Shown here: one piece after another, positions 8,460 to 17,404 of the stretch
How positions within the stretch are numbered: position 1 is the first letter of the stretch
How the letters are laid out: every line of letters starts with the position of its first letter
DNA from: Sphingomonas prati
GTDB lineage: Bacteria; Pseudomonadota; Alphaproteobacteria; Sphingomonadales; Sphingomonadaceae
DNA length: 64,000 nucleotides
Direction: 5' to 3'
Assembly: GCF_014643515.1 (NCBI RefSeq)
Contig: NZ_BMJP01000001.1
Coordinates: 868,001 to 932,000 of the forward strand
Translations under genes and position numbers: made by a program
The notes under the pieces: model-generated
Databases searched by the model: none
Seen by the model: only the letters and a program-made list of their open reading frames with translations
Told to the model about the DNA's origin: nothing

Positions 8460-9932
8460 TCACTTCTTCTTGAACCCGTTGAACCCCGGCGGCAGGTTGC
8501 CCGGACCGCCCAGCCCCGGCAGGCCACCCGGCATGCCGCCCGGTGCCCCACCCATGCCGCCCGGCGCGAGGCCGCCGAGCGCCGCGCCCATACCGCCCTT
8601 GCCGAACAGCGCGCCAAGACCCTTCAGGCCGCCCATCTTGCGGATCTTCTTCATGGCGCTCGCCATGTCCTGATGCATCTTGAGCAGCTTGTTGACCTCC
8701 TGCACTGTGGTGCCGGAACCCTTGGCGACGCGGATCTTGCGCTTGGCGTTCAGCAGTTCGGGCTTGGTGCGCTCCTTCATCGTCATAGACGAGATGATCG
8801 CATCCATCCGCACCAGCACCTTGTCGTCCGCCTGGCCGTTGGCCATCGCGTTCTTCACCTGCTTCACGCCCGGCAGCATCGCGGCCAGGCCGGACAACCC
8901 GCCCATCCGCTGCATCTGCGCCAGCTGCGACCGCAGGTCGTTCAGGTCGAACTGGCCCTTAGCCATCTTGGCGGCGAGCGCCTCGGCCTCGTCTTCCTTG
9001 ATCGTCTCGGCCGCACGCTCGACCAGCGACACGACGTCGCCCATGCCCAGGATGCGCCCGGCAACCCGCCCCGGGTGGAACAGCTCGATCGCGTCGAGCT
9101 TCTCGCCCGTGCCGACGAACTTGATCGGCTTGCCCGTCACGGCCCGCATCGACAGCGCCGCACCGCCGCGCGCATCGCCGTCCATGCGGGTCAGCACGAC
9201 ACCGGTCAACGGCACCTGGTCCGAGAAATTCTTCGCGACGTTGACCGCGTCCTGACCGGTCAGCGCGTCGACGACCAGCAGGATCTCCTGCGGCTTCGAG
9301 ATGTCGGCCAGCGCCTTCATCTCGTCCATCAACGCCTGGTCGACGTGCAGGCGGCCCGCGGTGTCGAGCATCACGACGTCGAAACCCTGCAGCTTCGCGG
9401 CCTGCAGCGCGCGGCGCGCGATATCGACAGGCTGCTGCCCCTCGACGATCGGCAGCGTCGCGACCGACGTCTGCGTACCCAGCGTCGCCAGCTGCTCCTG
9501 CGCCGCCGGCCGGTTGACGTCGAGCGACGCCATCATGACCCGCTTGCGGCCGCGCTCGGTCAGCCGCTTGGCGATCTTGGCGGTCGTCGTCGTCTTGCCC
9601 GACCCCTGCAGGCCGACCATCATTACGACCGCGGGCGGCGCCACGTCCAGTTCCAGGTCGACCTGGTCGGACCCCAGCATCTCGACCAGCGCGTCGTTGA
9701 CGATCTTGACGACCTGCTGACCCGGCGTGACCGACTTTAGCACATTCTGGCCGACCGCCTGCTCAGTCGCCTTCTCGACGAACTCGCGCACCACGGGCAG
9801 CGCGACGTCGGCCTCAAGCAGCGCGATTCGCACCTCGCGCATCGCCGCACGCACGTCCGCCTCGGCCAGCGCACCACGGCCGCGCAGCTTGTCGAAGACA
9901 CCGCTCAGGCGGTCGCTCAGGGTCTCGAACAT
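8460..9932 (-). CDS. ffh: Signal recognition particle protein Ffh
   Basis: SRP54-type GTPase that binds signal sequences with SRP RNA and delivers ribosomes to FtsY. The N domain opens with MFETLSDRLSGVFDKLRGRG. The G domain shows GLQGSGKTTTTAKIA (P-loop), DVNRPAAQEQL, DTAGRL and TRMDGDARGG. The C-terminal M domain is Met-rich, with MNAKRKIRVAKGSGT-like helices and a final Gly/Pro/Met tail. The start is the ATG at 9932 (490 residues); the 56 codons upstream are low complexity. The receptor gene ftsY is 2.7 kb away at 12663 on the other strand. Confidence 0.97.
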   Translation of the reverse strand: MFETLSDRLSGVFDKLRGRGALAEADVRAAMREVRIALLEADVALPVVREFVEKATEQAVGQNVLKSVTPGQQVVKIVNDALVEMLGSDQVDLELDVAPPAVVMMVGLQGSGKTTTTAKIAKRLTERGRKRVMMASLDVNRPAAQEQLATLGTQTSVATLPIVEGQQPVDIARRALQAAKLQGFDVVMLDTAGRLHVDQALMDEMKALADISKPQEILLVVDALTGQDAVNVAKNFSDQVPLTGVVLTRMDGDARGGAALSMRAVTGKPIKFVGTGEKLDAIELFHPGRVAGRILGMGDVVSLVERAAETIKEDEAEALAAKMAKGQFDLNDLRSQLAQMQRMGGLSGLAAMLPGVKQVKNAMANGQADDKVLVRMDAIISSMTMKERTKPELLNAKRKIRVAKGSGTTVQEVNKLLKMHQDMASAMKKIRKMGGLKGLGALFGKGGMGAALGGLAPGGMGGAPGGMPGGLPGLGGPGNLPPGFNGFKKK

Positions 9933-10146
9933 CGGTTTCTCCCAAGGCCCCGCCGGGCCAACACTGTGCTCCGCCCGGGCCAACGCGCAAAACGCCGGCG
10001 GGCGAAAACTCGCTGGCCGGCGGGCACCCGTGGGCGCTTGCACATCGGTTCCGGAAGGAACGGTCGCGCGCCGCTTAGCGTGGACCGCGCCGAAACGCAA
10101 TGTCGCGACCGAACGAGGTCCCTATGAGCCCGGCTGTGGTCCGGCC

Positions 10147-10161
10147 TTAACCACTCGTAAA
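10147..10161. promoter_or_regulatory. Possible CtrA-like site before the GGDEF-EAL gene
   Basis: TTAACCACTCGTAAA fits the CtrA consensus TTAA-N7-TTAA with one mismatch in the second half, and lies 24 bp before the start codon. CtrA-type control is plausible because chpT is in the window, but a single near-match is weak evidence. Confidence 0.35.
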
Positions 10162-10185
10162 GCGTCACAATGCGACTATCGTCTT

Positions 10186-11787
10186 ATGGCATTCCCGCTC
10201 CCCCGTTTCGCGCAGCGCCTTCGCACGGCCGCTGCCGCCGGTTCGACCGAGCCGTTCGCGACGGCAGGTCAAAGCGTGATCGTCATCGCGCTCTGGTTCA
10301 TCGGGCTCCTCGCGGCACTCGGTTCGCAACTTCTGCCGATCACGCTGTCACCCGACCATGCTCGGCATGTCCTGCAATGTGCATTGCTCCTTAACATGGC
10401 ACTGACGCTGTTCGGTCTTGTCCGGCATCGTCGCCTGGTGGCGGAGAGCCGCAACTATCGCTCGCTGGAGGCGAGGGTCCAGACGCTCGCCTCGCGCGAT
10501 CCGCTCACCGGCCTGCCCAACCGCCGGACGCTGGCCGAACTGGCGAGCAGTACGCGGATCACGGCGGCCCAGCGCGGCCTGTCGATCGCTGTCTTGACCA
10601 TCAACCTCGACAATTTCCGTGCCGTGAACGAAGGCCGCGGTCACGCCGCCGGCGACGCCGTGCTCGTCGAATTCGGTGAGGCACTGACCCAACTGATGCC
10701 GCCCTCGGCCACCGTCGCACGGCTGAGCGGCGACGAATTCGCCTGCCTAATGACCTACGACGCGGCATATTCGTCGACCGTCGATACCGTCGTCGGCCAT
10801 ATCCTGGCGCGGCTGACCCGGCCGTTCGCGTTCGGCCGCGAATCGATCCACATCACTGCGTCGATCGGCATCGCCCGCACCGAACCGAGCGATGTCACGG
10901 TCGATCCCGCCATGCGCCGCGCCGACATCGCACTGTCCGCGGTGAAGAAGTCCGGCGGCGCGTCGGCCTGCTGGTTCAACGCCGGCATGGGCCGCGAACT
11001 GGCCGCGCGCAACGCGGTCGAGGCGGGGCTGCGCACCGCGATCCCGGCCGGTCGGATCGTCCCTTATTACGAACAGCAGATCGACCTCGCCACCGGCCGC
11101 CTCATGGGCTTCGAGGTCCTGGCACGCTGGGATCACCCGACCGAGGGCATCCTGATGCCCGGCCTGTTCATCCCGATCGCCGAGGACGCCGGGCTGATTT
11201 CCGACCTATCGATGTCGATCATGCGCCAGGCGTTCGAGCATGCCGCCGGCTGGGACGCCGCGCTCAGCCTGTCCGTCAATATCAGCCCGGCGCAGCTGAA
11301 GGACCCGTGGCTGGCGGAGAAGATCCTGAAGCTGCTGATCGAAACGAGCTTCCCGCCGCAGCGGCTGGAGATCGAAATCACCGAGACCTCGCTGTTCGAC
11401 AACATGGCGCTCGCCCAATCGATCGTCGCTTCGCTCAAGAACCAGGGTGTCCGGGTCGCGCTCGACGATTTCGGGACGGGCTATTCCAGTCTCGCCCATC
11501 TGCGCGCGCTGCCGTTCGATCGGATCAAGATCGACAAGAGCTTCGTCATGGCGATGAACGACGACCCGGAAAGCACCGCAATCGTCGAGGCGATCACCCG
11601 GCTCGGCCACAGCCTGTCCGTTCCGGTCACCGCAGAGGGCGTCGAGAGCGCCGCGATCGCCGACCGGCTCCGCGGGCTCGGCTGCCACCGCGCGCAGGGC
11701 TGGCATTATGGCCAGCCGGTGGACGTGCAGCAGACCCGCCGCCTGCTTGCCGATCGCTCGCTGCTTGGCACCGCGCGGGCCGCCTGA
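10186..11787 (+). CDS. Membrane GGDEF-EAL protein (cyclic-di-GMP turnover)
   Basis: A 533-residue protein. Two membrane segments (about residues 27-46 and 64-82, IVIALWFIGLLAALGSQLL and LLLNMALTLFGLV) precede a GGDEF domain with RDPLTGLPNRR and a modified site SGDEF, then an EAL domain. The EAL motif reads EVL, but the metal and catalytic blocks are kept: SVNISPAQL, EITETSLFD, DDFGTGYSSLAHL, IKIDKSFV and AEGVES. I infer phosphodiesterase activity with a regulatory or weak cyclase domain. There is no periplasmic sensor domain of note. Start ATG 10186 gives MAFPLPRF; a long upstream extension is antisense to ffh and rejected. Confidence 0.9.
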   Translation: MAFPLPRFAQRLRTAAAAGSTEPFATAGQSVIVIALWFIGLLAALGSQLLPITLSPDHARHVLQCALLLNMALTLFGLVRHRRLVAESRNYRSLEARVQTLASRDPLTGLPNRRTLAELASSTRITAAQRGLSIAVLTINLDNFRAVNEGRGHAAGDAVLVEFGEALTQLMPPSATVARLSGDEFACLMTYDAAYSSTVDTVVGHILARLTRPFAFGRESIHITASIGIARTEPSDVTVDPAMRRADIALSAVKKSGGASACWFNAGMGRELAARNAVEAGLRTAIPAGRIVPYYEQQIDLATGRLMGFEVLARWDHPTEGILMPGLFIPIAEDAGLISDLSMSIMRQAFEHAAGWDAALSLSVNISPAQLKDPWLAEKILKLLIETSFPPQRLEIEITETSLFDNMALAQSIVASLKNQGVRVALDDFGTGYSSLAHLRALPFDRIKIDKSFVMAMNDDPESTAIVEAITRLGHSLSVPVTAEGVESAAIADRLRGLGCHRAQGWHYGQPVDVQQTRRLLADRSLLGTARAA

Positions 11788-11859
11788 CCACGGTCCGCCA
11801 TCGATCGCGCCGCGGTCAAGCAAGTGGACTTCCCCGCCCCCCGCACCTAGATCGCGCGC

Positions 11860-12666
11860 ATGACGATCCGTTTCACCAAGATGCACGGCCTGGGCAATGA
11901 TTTCGTGGTGATCGACGGCCGCCGCGACAGTATCGCGCTCGACGCAGGCACTGTCCGCGCGATCGCGGATCGCCGCACCGGCGTCGGCTGCGACCAGCTC
12001 ATCCAGCTGGCCGACCACCCGCAAGCCGGCTCGATCGCGATGCGGATCTTCAACGCCGACGGATCCGAAGTGTCCGCCTGCGGCAACGCCACGCGCTGCG
12101 TCCCCGTGCTGCTCGGCCATGACGTCACCGTCGTCACCGCCGCCGGCCCGCTGGTCGCGAAACTGTCCGACGGCGGCGCCGCAGTCGACATGGGTGTCCC
12201 TGACTTCACGTGGGACCGCATCCCGCTCGCCTACGCCATGGACACCGGATCGCTGCCCGTCGGCTGGGAAATGCTCGAAAACCCCGTCGCGCTGTCGGTC
12301 GGCAACCCCCACCTCGTCTTCTTCGTCGACGATATCGACGCCGTCCCACTGGACCGGCTCGGCCCCCAGATCGAGCAGGACCCGCTGTTCCCCGAACGGA
12401 TCAACGTGAACGTCGCCAGCGTGACCGACCGCCGCGATGTCCGGATGCGGACATGGGAGCGCGGCGCCGGCCTGACGCGCGCCTGCGGGACCGGCGCCTG
12501 CGCCACCTTCGCCGCCGGCCGGCGCCGCGGGCTACTCGACGACACCGTCCGCCTGACGCTGCCGGGCGGCGACCTGATGCTGGCCGAAACCGATGGCCGC
12601 TTGTTGATGACGGGGGCGGCCGTCCGGGTGTTCGACGGCACCCTTTCCGGGGATTTCCACGCATGA
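11860..12666 (+). CDS. dapF: Diaminopimelate epimerase
   Basis: Converts LL- to meso-diaminopimelate for lysine and peptidoglycan synthesis; a PLP-independent epimerase with two catalytic Cys. These are seen in SEVSACGNATRC and TRACGTGACAT. KMHGLGNDFVVID opens the protein and NADGSE precedes the first Cys. The 268 residues are normal. It is the first gene of dapF-ftsY-yciB, each overlapping the next by 4 bp (ATGA). The mtaB-type methylthiotransferase gene often found between dapF and ftsY in this group is absent here. Confidence 0.97.
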   Translation: MTIRFTKMHGLGNDFVVIDGRRDSIALDAGTVRAIADRRTGVGCDQLIQLADHPQAGSIAMRIFNADGSEVSACGNATRCVPVLLGHDVTVVTAAGPLVAKLSDGGAAVDMGVPDFTWDRIPLAYAMDTGSLPVGWEMLENPVALSVGNPHLVFFVDDIDAVPLDRLGPQIEQDPLFPERINVNVASVTDRRDVRMRTWERGAGLTRACGTGACATFAAGRRRGLLDDTVRLTLPGGDLMLAETDGRLLMTGAAVRVFDGTLSGDFHA

Positions 12667-13613
12667 CCGAACCGACCTGGCACGAAAAGCTGATCGGCGG
12701 TTTCCGCCGCACGTCGGACAAGCTCGGCGACAATCTCTCCGGCCTGTTCACCAAGACGACGCTCGATCACGAGACGCTCGACGAGATCGAGGAGGCGCTG
12801 ATCGCGTCCGACCTCGGCCCCGCCACCGCCGCGAAGATCCGCGCGACGCTCGGCTCCGCGCGCTACGAGCGCGGGCTGGACGAGGCTGGCGTGCGCCAGG
12901 TCGTGGCCGACGAGATCGCCGCGATCCTCGCCCCCGTCGCCAAGCCGCTCGAGATCGAGGCCTTTCCCCGGCCGCAGGTCATCTTGGTCATCGGCGTCAA
13001 CGGATCGGGCAAGACCACCACGATCGCGAAGCTCGCCCACCTGTTGCAGGAACAGGATTACGAGGTGATGCTCGTCGCCGGTGACACGTTCCGCGCCGCC
13101 GCGATCGGCCAGCTGAAGGTCTGGGCCGAACGACTCAACATCCCGATCATCTCCGGCAAGGAAGGCGGCGACGCGGCCAGCCTGGTGTTCGAAGGCGTGA
13201 AGCAGGGCACCGCGCGCGGCACAGACGTGCTGATCGTCGACACCGCCGGCCGTCTTCAGAACAAGGCCGGGCTGATGGACGAACTGTCCAAGATCCGCCG
13301 CGTGCTCGGCCGCCTCAACCCCGCCGCGCCGCATGACGTCGTCCTCGTGCTCGACGCTACCACCGGCCAGAACGCCTTGAACCAGATCGAGGTGTTCGGC
13401 GCGTCCGCCGGCGTTACCGGCCTCGTCATGACGAAGCTCGACGGCAGCGCGCGCGGCGGCACTTTGGTCGCCGCGGCCGAAAAATACGGCATGCCGATCC
13501 ACGCGATCGGGGTGGGCGAGACGATCGAGGATCTCCGCCCGTTCGATCCGCAGGAGGTGGCCCGCGCCATCGCCGGCGTCGAACGACTCGCCAGCTCGAA
13601 GAACCCGGCATGA
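12663..13613 (+). CDS. ftsY: Signal recognition particle receptor FtsY
   Basis: SRP-family GTPase that docks SRP-ribosome complexes at the inner membrane. It has an NG domain only: the N domain starts at WHEKLIGGFRRTSDKLG and the G domain shows GVNGSGKTTTIAKLA, AGDTFRAAAIGQL, VDTAGRLQNK and TKLDGSARGGTL. The long acidic A domain of enterobacterial FtsY is missing, as usual for alphaproteobacteria; length 316. Start and stop codons overlap dapF and yciB, so the three genes are probably translated from one mRNA. Confidence 0.97.
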   Translation: MTEPTWHEKLIGGFRRTSDKLGDNLSGLFTKTTLDHETLDEIEEALIASDLGPATAAKIRATLGSARYERGLDEAGVRQVVADEIAAILAPVAKPLEIEAFPRPQVILVIGVNGSGKTTTIAKLAHLLQEQDYEVMLVAGDTFRAAAIGQLKVWAERLNIPIISGKEGGDAASLVFEGVKQGTARGTDVLIVDTAGRLQNKAGLMDELSKIRRVLGRLNPAAPHDVVLVLDATTGQNALNQIEVFGASAGVTGLVMTKLDGSARGGTLVAAAEKYGMPIHAIGVGETIEDLRPFDPQEVARAIAGVERLASSKNPA

Positions 13614-14236
13614 GCCCAAATCCACCCCCCGCGACGCCCGCCGCCAAGGAACGCGGCCCACTGATCGGCCTCGCGCTCGATTTCGGGCCGCTCGCGGTCT
13701 TCTTCCTGGCCAATGTGCTGACCAAGAACATCTTCCTCGCCACGCTCGTCTTCATGGTCGCGACCGCCGCCGCGATGCTCGCCGCGCGCATCTTCCACGG
13801 CAAGGTTTCGCCGATGCTGGCGATCTCCGGCGTCATGGTGCTGGTGTTCGGCGGCCTGACCATCTGGCTGCACAGCGAAACCTTCATCAAGCTCAAGCCG
13901 ACCATCTATTACGTCATGGTCGCCGCGATCCTGTTCTTCGGCCTCTGGACGAACCGCCCGACGCTGAAGGTCGTGCTGGGTGCCGCCTATCCGGGACTGA
14001 GCGATCGTGGCTGGTCGCTGCTGTCGCGTAACTGGGCGTGGTTCTTCCTGGTGCTCGCCGCCGCGAACGAACTGGTCTGGCGCAACACGACCACCGACTT
14101 CTGGCTCGGCTACAAACTCTGGGGCGCGATGCCGGCGACGATCCTGTTCGCGCTGGCGAACATCCCGCTGCTCATGAAGCACGGCCTGGACATCAAAACG
14201 GCGGAATCGGACCCGCCGATTCCGCCGCAGGGCTGA
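13610..14236 (+). CDS. yciB: Inner membrane septation protein YciB/IspZ
   Basis: Polytopic inner membrane protein of 208 residues linked to cell-envelope spanning and septation. LALDFGPLAVFFLANV, KPTIYYVMVAAILFFGL and LSRNWAWFFLVLAAANELVWR with WLGYKLWG are family blocks. About five membrane helices are visible. It follows ftsY with an ATGA overlap, a common arrangement in sphingomonads. The molecular activity is unknown. Confidence 0.93.
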   Translation: MSPNPPPATPAAKERGPLIGLALDFGPLAVFFLANVLTKNIFLATLVFMVATAAAMLAARIFHGKVSPMLAISGVMVLVFGGLTIWLHSETFIKLKPTIYYVMVAAILFFGLWTNRPTLKVVLGAAYPGLSDRGWSLLSRNWAWFFLVLAAANELVWRNTTTDFWLGYKLWGAMPATILFALANIPLLMKHGLDIKTAESDPPIPPQG

Positions 14237-14261
14237 CGCGGACCGACGCCCGCGTCGTCGC

Positions 14262-14528
14262 TTACCGCCGATAATCGCGGCGGTCGTTCCGGTCGTGGCG
14301 GTCATGCCGCTGACGGTCGTAGCGCTGGCGACCATAATGCCGGCCACGGTTGCGATACTGATCGCGCCCGCGCCAGTTGCGGCGCTGTACATGATGGCCC
14401 GGGCGGTCGTAGCGATCGCCGCGGTCGTAACGCTCGTGCCGGGGCTGCGCTTCTGCCTGCGCGGGGGCGACCACCGCAGCGGCCGGGATCATTGCGGCCA
14501 ACGCCATGATGAAGGTCTTGATACGCAT
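14262..14528 (-). CDS. Small secreted Arg/His/Asp/Tyr-rich protein
   Basis: 88 residues: a clear Sec signal peptide (MRIKTFIMALAAMIPAAAVV, cleavage probably after AQAEA) then about 62 residues made almost only of Arg, Asp, Tyr, His, Gly and Asn, with repeated RYDR, RDRY and RHDR units. It has no Cys and no globular core. The composition suggests a periplasmic nucleic-acid-, polyanion- or metal-binding protein, but that is inference. The start is fixed by the signal peptide. It lies alone, ending 25 bp from the convergent yciB. Confidence 0.75.
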   Translation of the reverse strand: MRIKTFIMALAAMIPAAAVVAPAQAEAQPRHERYDRGDRYDRPGHHVQRRNWRGRDQYRNRGRHYGRQRYDRQRHDRHDRNDRRDYRR

Positions 14529-14621
14529 CGTGTCTCTCCCTGAATTGGTGAGACCCTTATGCGGCCGCCGATCTGAACGGCATCTGTTGGCACCTGTAGG
14601 GCGCCGTTCACATGCCCCACG

Positions 14622-14651
14622 AAAAAAGGGGCGGACCTTGCGGCCCGCCCC
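14622..14651 (-). terminator. Rho-independent terminator of sodB
   Basis: On the minus strand GGGGCGGGCCGCAAGGTCC continues into GCCCC and TTTTTT: a strong 8-bp GC stem with T-tract, about 20 bp past the sodB stop. Confidence 0.9.
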
Positions 14652-14673
14652 TCCTCATACGTGATCGCGAAGA

Positions 14674-15285
14674 TCAGCCCTTGGCGGCGTCGTAACGCTG
14701 CCCGGCCTTGTCCCAGTCGACGACATCCCACCACGCCTTCAGATAGTCCGGCCGGCGGTTGTTGTACTTCAGGTAGTACGCATGTTCCCACACGTCGTTG
14801 CCCAGCACCGGCGTGCCCTTCACCTCGGCCACATCCATCAACGGATTGTCCTGGTTCGGGGTCGACGTGATCTTCAGCGCGCCGCTCTCATCGACGATCA
14901 GCCAGGCCCAGCCCGAACCGAACTGGCCGACACCCGCCGCGTTGAACTTCGTCTTGAACTCGTCGACCGAACCGAACGTCTCTTCGATCGCCGTCTTCAG
15001 CGCGCCGGTCGGCTGGCTGCCGCCCGCCTTCATCGTGTCCCAGAAGAAGATGTGGTTCCAGTAACCGCCGCCATTGTTGCGCACGGCCTTGGGATAGGCG
15101 GAGATGCCGGACACGATCTCCTCGATCGACTTGGTCGCCAGCGCGTCGTCGGCGGCCACCGCCTCGTTCAGCTTGTCGGTATAGGCCTGGTGATGCTTGT
15201 CGTGATGCAGCTTCATCGTCTCCGCATCGATCGTCGGCTCAAGCGCCGCGTAGTCATAGGGGAGCGGGGGAAGTTCGAACGCCAT
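14674..15285 (-). CDS. sodB: Superoxide dismutase (Fe/Mn family)
   Basis: Dismutates superoxide; 203 residues with no signal peptide, so cytosolic. Metal ligands are in [22 protein letters not shown], and the pair DVVDWD and [10 protein letters not shown]. Metal choice is mixed: the overall sequence is like alphaproteobacterial SodB, but the Fe-type Gln before WNH is Gly and NQDNPLM carries a Gln at the position typical of Mn enzymes. It may be cambialistic. It is monocistronic with its own terminator. Confidence 0.95.
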   Translation of the reverse strand: MAFELPPLPYDYAALEPTIDAETMKLHHDKHHQAYTDKLNEAVAADDALATKSIEEIVSGISAYPKAVRNNGGGYWNHIFFWDTMKAGGSQPTGALKTAIEETFGSVDEFKTKFNAAGVGQFGSGWAWLIVDESGALKITSTPNQDNPLMDVAEVKGTPVLGNDVWEHAYYLKYNNRRPDYLKAWWDVVDWDKAGQRYDAAKG

Positions 15286-15365
15286 CGTCTGTCTCCTTGG
15301 ACGGTTCCATCGCGCTTCCTAACGCAGCATACGCCGGAACGATGCCCCCTTTATCGCGGCCCGGC

Positions 15366-16388
15366 TTACCCCAGCAACGCATGGCGTTTCAGGCAATGGC
15401 GCAGCTGGTCGTAACTCAGCCCCAGCGCCTTGGCTGTCGCACGCTGGTTGAACCGGTGCTGCGCCATCGCCGCCTCGATGATTGCCTTCTCATACCCGTC
15501 CACCGCCCCGCGCAGGTCAGCCACGACCTCCACCGGCGGCGCAGGCGCCACGGCCGCCGGCGCGACCTCCTTCTGCACATTCGGGATCGAGCACGCCTCG
15601 CGCCCGACCGGGGCCCAGGGCGATGCGAACGGATCGAACTGGATCGCATCCACCGCCCGTTCCGGATCGTCCCAGCGGTACACCGCACGCTCCACCACGT
15701 TGCGCAGCTCGCGGACATTGCCCGGCCACGGATGCGCCACCAGCGCCGCCATCCCCGCATCGGTAAAGCCCGGCCAGTGCGTCCAGCCAAGCTCCGCCGC
15801 CATCCGCCGCGCGAAATGCTCCGCCAGCACCGGCACGTCGCCCGTCCGCGCACGCAGCGGCGGCAGCGTGATGACCTCGAACGACAGCCGGTCGAGCAAG
15901 TCGGCGCGGAACCGCCCCGCCTCGCACAGCGCCGGCAGATGCTCGTTCGTCGCCGCCACGATTCGCACGTCGACGCGGATCGCGCGGTTCGATCCGATCC
16001 GGTTCACCTCGCCATATTCCACCGCGCGCAACAACCGCTCCTGCGCACCCGAACTCAGCGTCGCCAGCTCGTCCAGGAACAGCGTGCCGCCATGCGCTTC
16101 CTCGAACCGTCCGGGCCGCGCCTTGGTCGCGCCCGTGAACGCGCCCGCCTCATGCCCGAACAGCTCCGCCTCGATCAGCGTTTCGGGCAGCGCGGCACAG
16201 TTCAGCGTCACCAACGGCCCCGACCAGCGCTGCGACAGGCGGTGCAGCCGCTCGGCGATCAGTTCCTTGCCCGTGCCGCGTTCCCCGATCACCAGCACCG
16301 GCCGATCGAGCGCCGCCGCCCGGCTCGCCCGCTCGACAGTATCGAGAAAGATCGACGATTCGCCGATAAAGCTGCTGGTCCGTTCCAT
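15366..16388 (-). CDS. pspF: PspF, sigma54-dependent activator of the phage shock operon
   Basis: 340-residue bacterial enhancer-binding protein without a receiver domain. The AAA+ core has GERGTGKELIAERL (Walker A), GAFTGA (sigma54 contact loop) and GGTLFLDEL (Walker B), with RFRADLLDRLSF as sensor region. The C-terminus is a Fis-type helix-turn-helix (RATAKALGLSYDQLRHCL). Without an N-terminal sensor it is expected to be held off by PspA, as in enterobacteria. It is divergent from the psp operon; the 100 bp between its start and the sigma54 promoter should hold its enhancer sites. Confidence 0.95.
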   Translation of the reverse strand: MERTSSFIGESSIFLDTVERASRAAALDRPVLVIGERGTGKELIAERLHRLSQRWSGPLVTLNCAALPETLIEAELFGHEAGAFTGATKARPGRFEEAHGGTLFLDELATLSSGAQERLLRAVEYGEVNRIGSNRAIRVDVRIVAATNEHLPALCEAGRFRADLLDRLSFEVITLPPLRARTGDVPVLAEHFARRMAAELGWTHWPGFTDAGMAALVAHPWPGNVRELRNVVERAVYRWDDPERAVDAIQFDPFASPWAPVGREACSIPNVQKEVAPAAVAPAPPVEVVADLRGAVDGYEKAIIEAAMAQHRFNQRATAKALGLSYDQLRHCLKRHALLG

Positions 16389-16488
16389 GGCGAAAGATTG
16401 GCGTCATTTCCCAACCGTTCGCAAGCGGCTTTGCGGCACCGCCTTACCGCACCTCGCAAAACCGGCCTGCAAAGCCACTTCCGCCAAC

Positions 16489-16504
16489 TGGCACGATCCC
16501 TGCA
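16489..16504 (+). promoter_or_regulatory. Sigma54 (-24/-12) promoter of the psp operon
   Basis: TGGCACGATCCCTGCA keeps the GG at -24 and GC at -12 with the correct 12-bp spacing, one base away from the consensus TGGCACG-N4-TTGCA. It lies 64 bp upstream of the first small ORF and faces pspA, with pspF divergent, exactly where a PspF-driven promoter is expected. Confidence 0.9.
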
Positions 16505-16568
16505 AAATATCCGGCATCACCGGCCATCAGCGCCGGGACATCAGTCCACCGGGTTCAGGGAGACGACC

Positions 16569-16706
16569 ATGTTCCAGTCCGACCGTTACCATGTCATCCT
16601 TTCCACGATCGGCGCCCTGCTGCTCTCCACGACCTGCGTCGTGGCGGCGGTCGGCCCCGCCCGCGCCCCTGCCGATGCGGCGGGTGCCACGGCGCTGCGC
16701 TACTGA
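16569..16706 (+). CDS. 45-aa membrane or exported protein before pspA
   Basis: A short ORF between the sigma54 promoter and pspA, with a purine-rich ribosome site (AGGGAGA) ahead of the ATG. The product MFQSDRYHVILSTIGALLL continues through a hydrophobic stretch to residue 27 and ends in an Ala/Pro-rich tail. It is either a single-pass membrane peptide or has a signal peptide. As first gene of the psp transcript it may be a new stress-response component or a leader peptide. I know no named family for it. Confidence 0.7.
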   Translation: MFQSDRYHVILSTIGALLLSTTCVVAAVGPARAPADAAGATALRY

Positions 16707-16731
16707 ACCCCTGTTTTCAAGGAAACGCCAG

Positions 16732-17403
16732 ATGGGCATATTCTCCCGCACCCGCGATATCATCGCCGCCAACATGACCGACATGCTCGACCGTGCCGAG
16801 GATCCGGCCAAGATGATCCGCATGATCATCCTCGAAATGGAAGAGACGCTGGTCGAGGTTCGCGCCTCCGCCGCGCGCACCATCGCCGACCAGAAGGAAA
16901 TGCGTCGCCAGATGGGCAAGCTCGCTCAGGTCCAGGACAACTGGACCGAAAAGGCCGAACTCGCGCTGTCCAAGGGCCGCGAGGACCTCGCCAAGGCCGC
17001 GCTGGTCGAAAAGCGCAAGGCGACCGACCTGTCCGAACAGCTGCAGGCCGAGGTCGGCGTGCTCGAGGATGCGCTCCGTGCGTCCGAAGGCGACATCGCC
17101 AAGCTGCAGACCAAGCTGCGCGAGGCACGCAGCCGCCAGAACGCGATCTCCGCTCGGCTCGAAAGCGCGAACAACCGCGTCCGGATGCGCGAGATGTATG
17201 CCGGCCAGAAGACCGAGGACGCCTTCTCGCGGTTCGAGGTGCTCGAACGCCGCGTCGACTGGGCCGAGGGCCGCGCCGACGCCATGAGCCTGGGCGCGCC
17301 GCCCAAGTCGTTGGAGGAGGAGATCGCGGAACTGCGCTCGTCCGACGCGGTCGATGCCGAGCTGGAAGCGCTGAAGGCCCGCCAGCAAGCACGGGAGAGC
17401 TGA
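16732..17403 (+). CDS. pspA: Phage shock protein A
   Basis: PspA/IM30 (ESCRT-III-like) coiled-coil protein that binds stressed inner membrane and, by homology, inhibits PspF; 223 residues. The amphipathic N-terminal helix is MGIFSRTRDIIAANMTDMLD; EDPAKMIRMIILEMEETLVEVR is the conserved first hairpin, and long heptad-rich helices follow to residue 190. ATG 16732 follows AAGGAAACGCC. pspB starts one base after the stop. Confidence 0.96.
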   Translation: MGIFSRTRDIIAANMTDMLDRAEDPAKMIRMIILEMEETLVEVRASAARTIADQKEMRRQMGKLAQVQDNWTEKAELALSKGREDLAKAALVEKRKATDLSEQLQAEVGVLEDALRASEGDIAKLQTKLREARSRQNAISARLESANNRVRMREMYAGQKTEDAFSRFEVLERRVDWAEGRADAMSLGAPPKSLEEEIAELRSSDAVDAELEALKARQQARES

Positions 17404-17404
17404 G

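Noticed and set aside
9727-10185. N-terminal extension of the GGDEF-EAL protein
   Set aside because: Antisense to ffh, Ser/Arg-rich; the real protein starts just before its first membrane helix.
12231-13661. Minus-strand open frame of 476 codons
   Set aside because: Antisense of dapF and ftsY, both certain genes.
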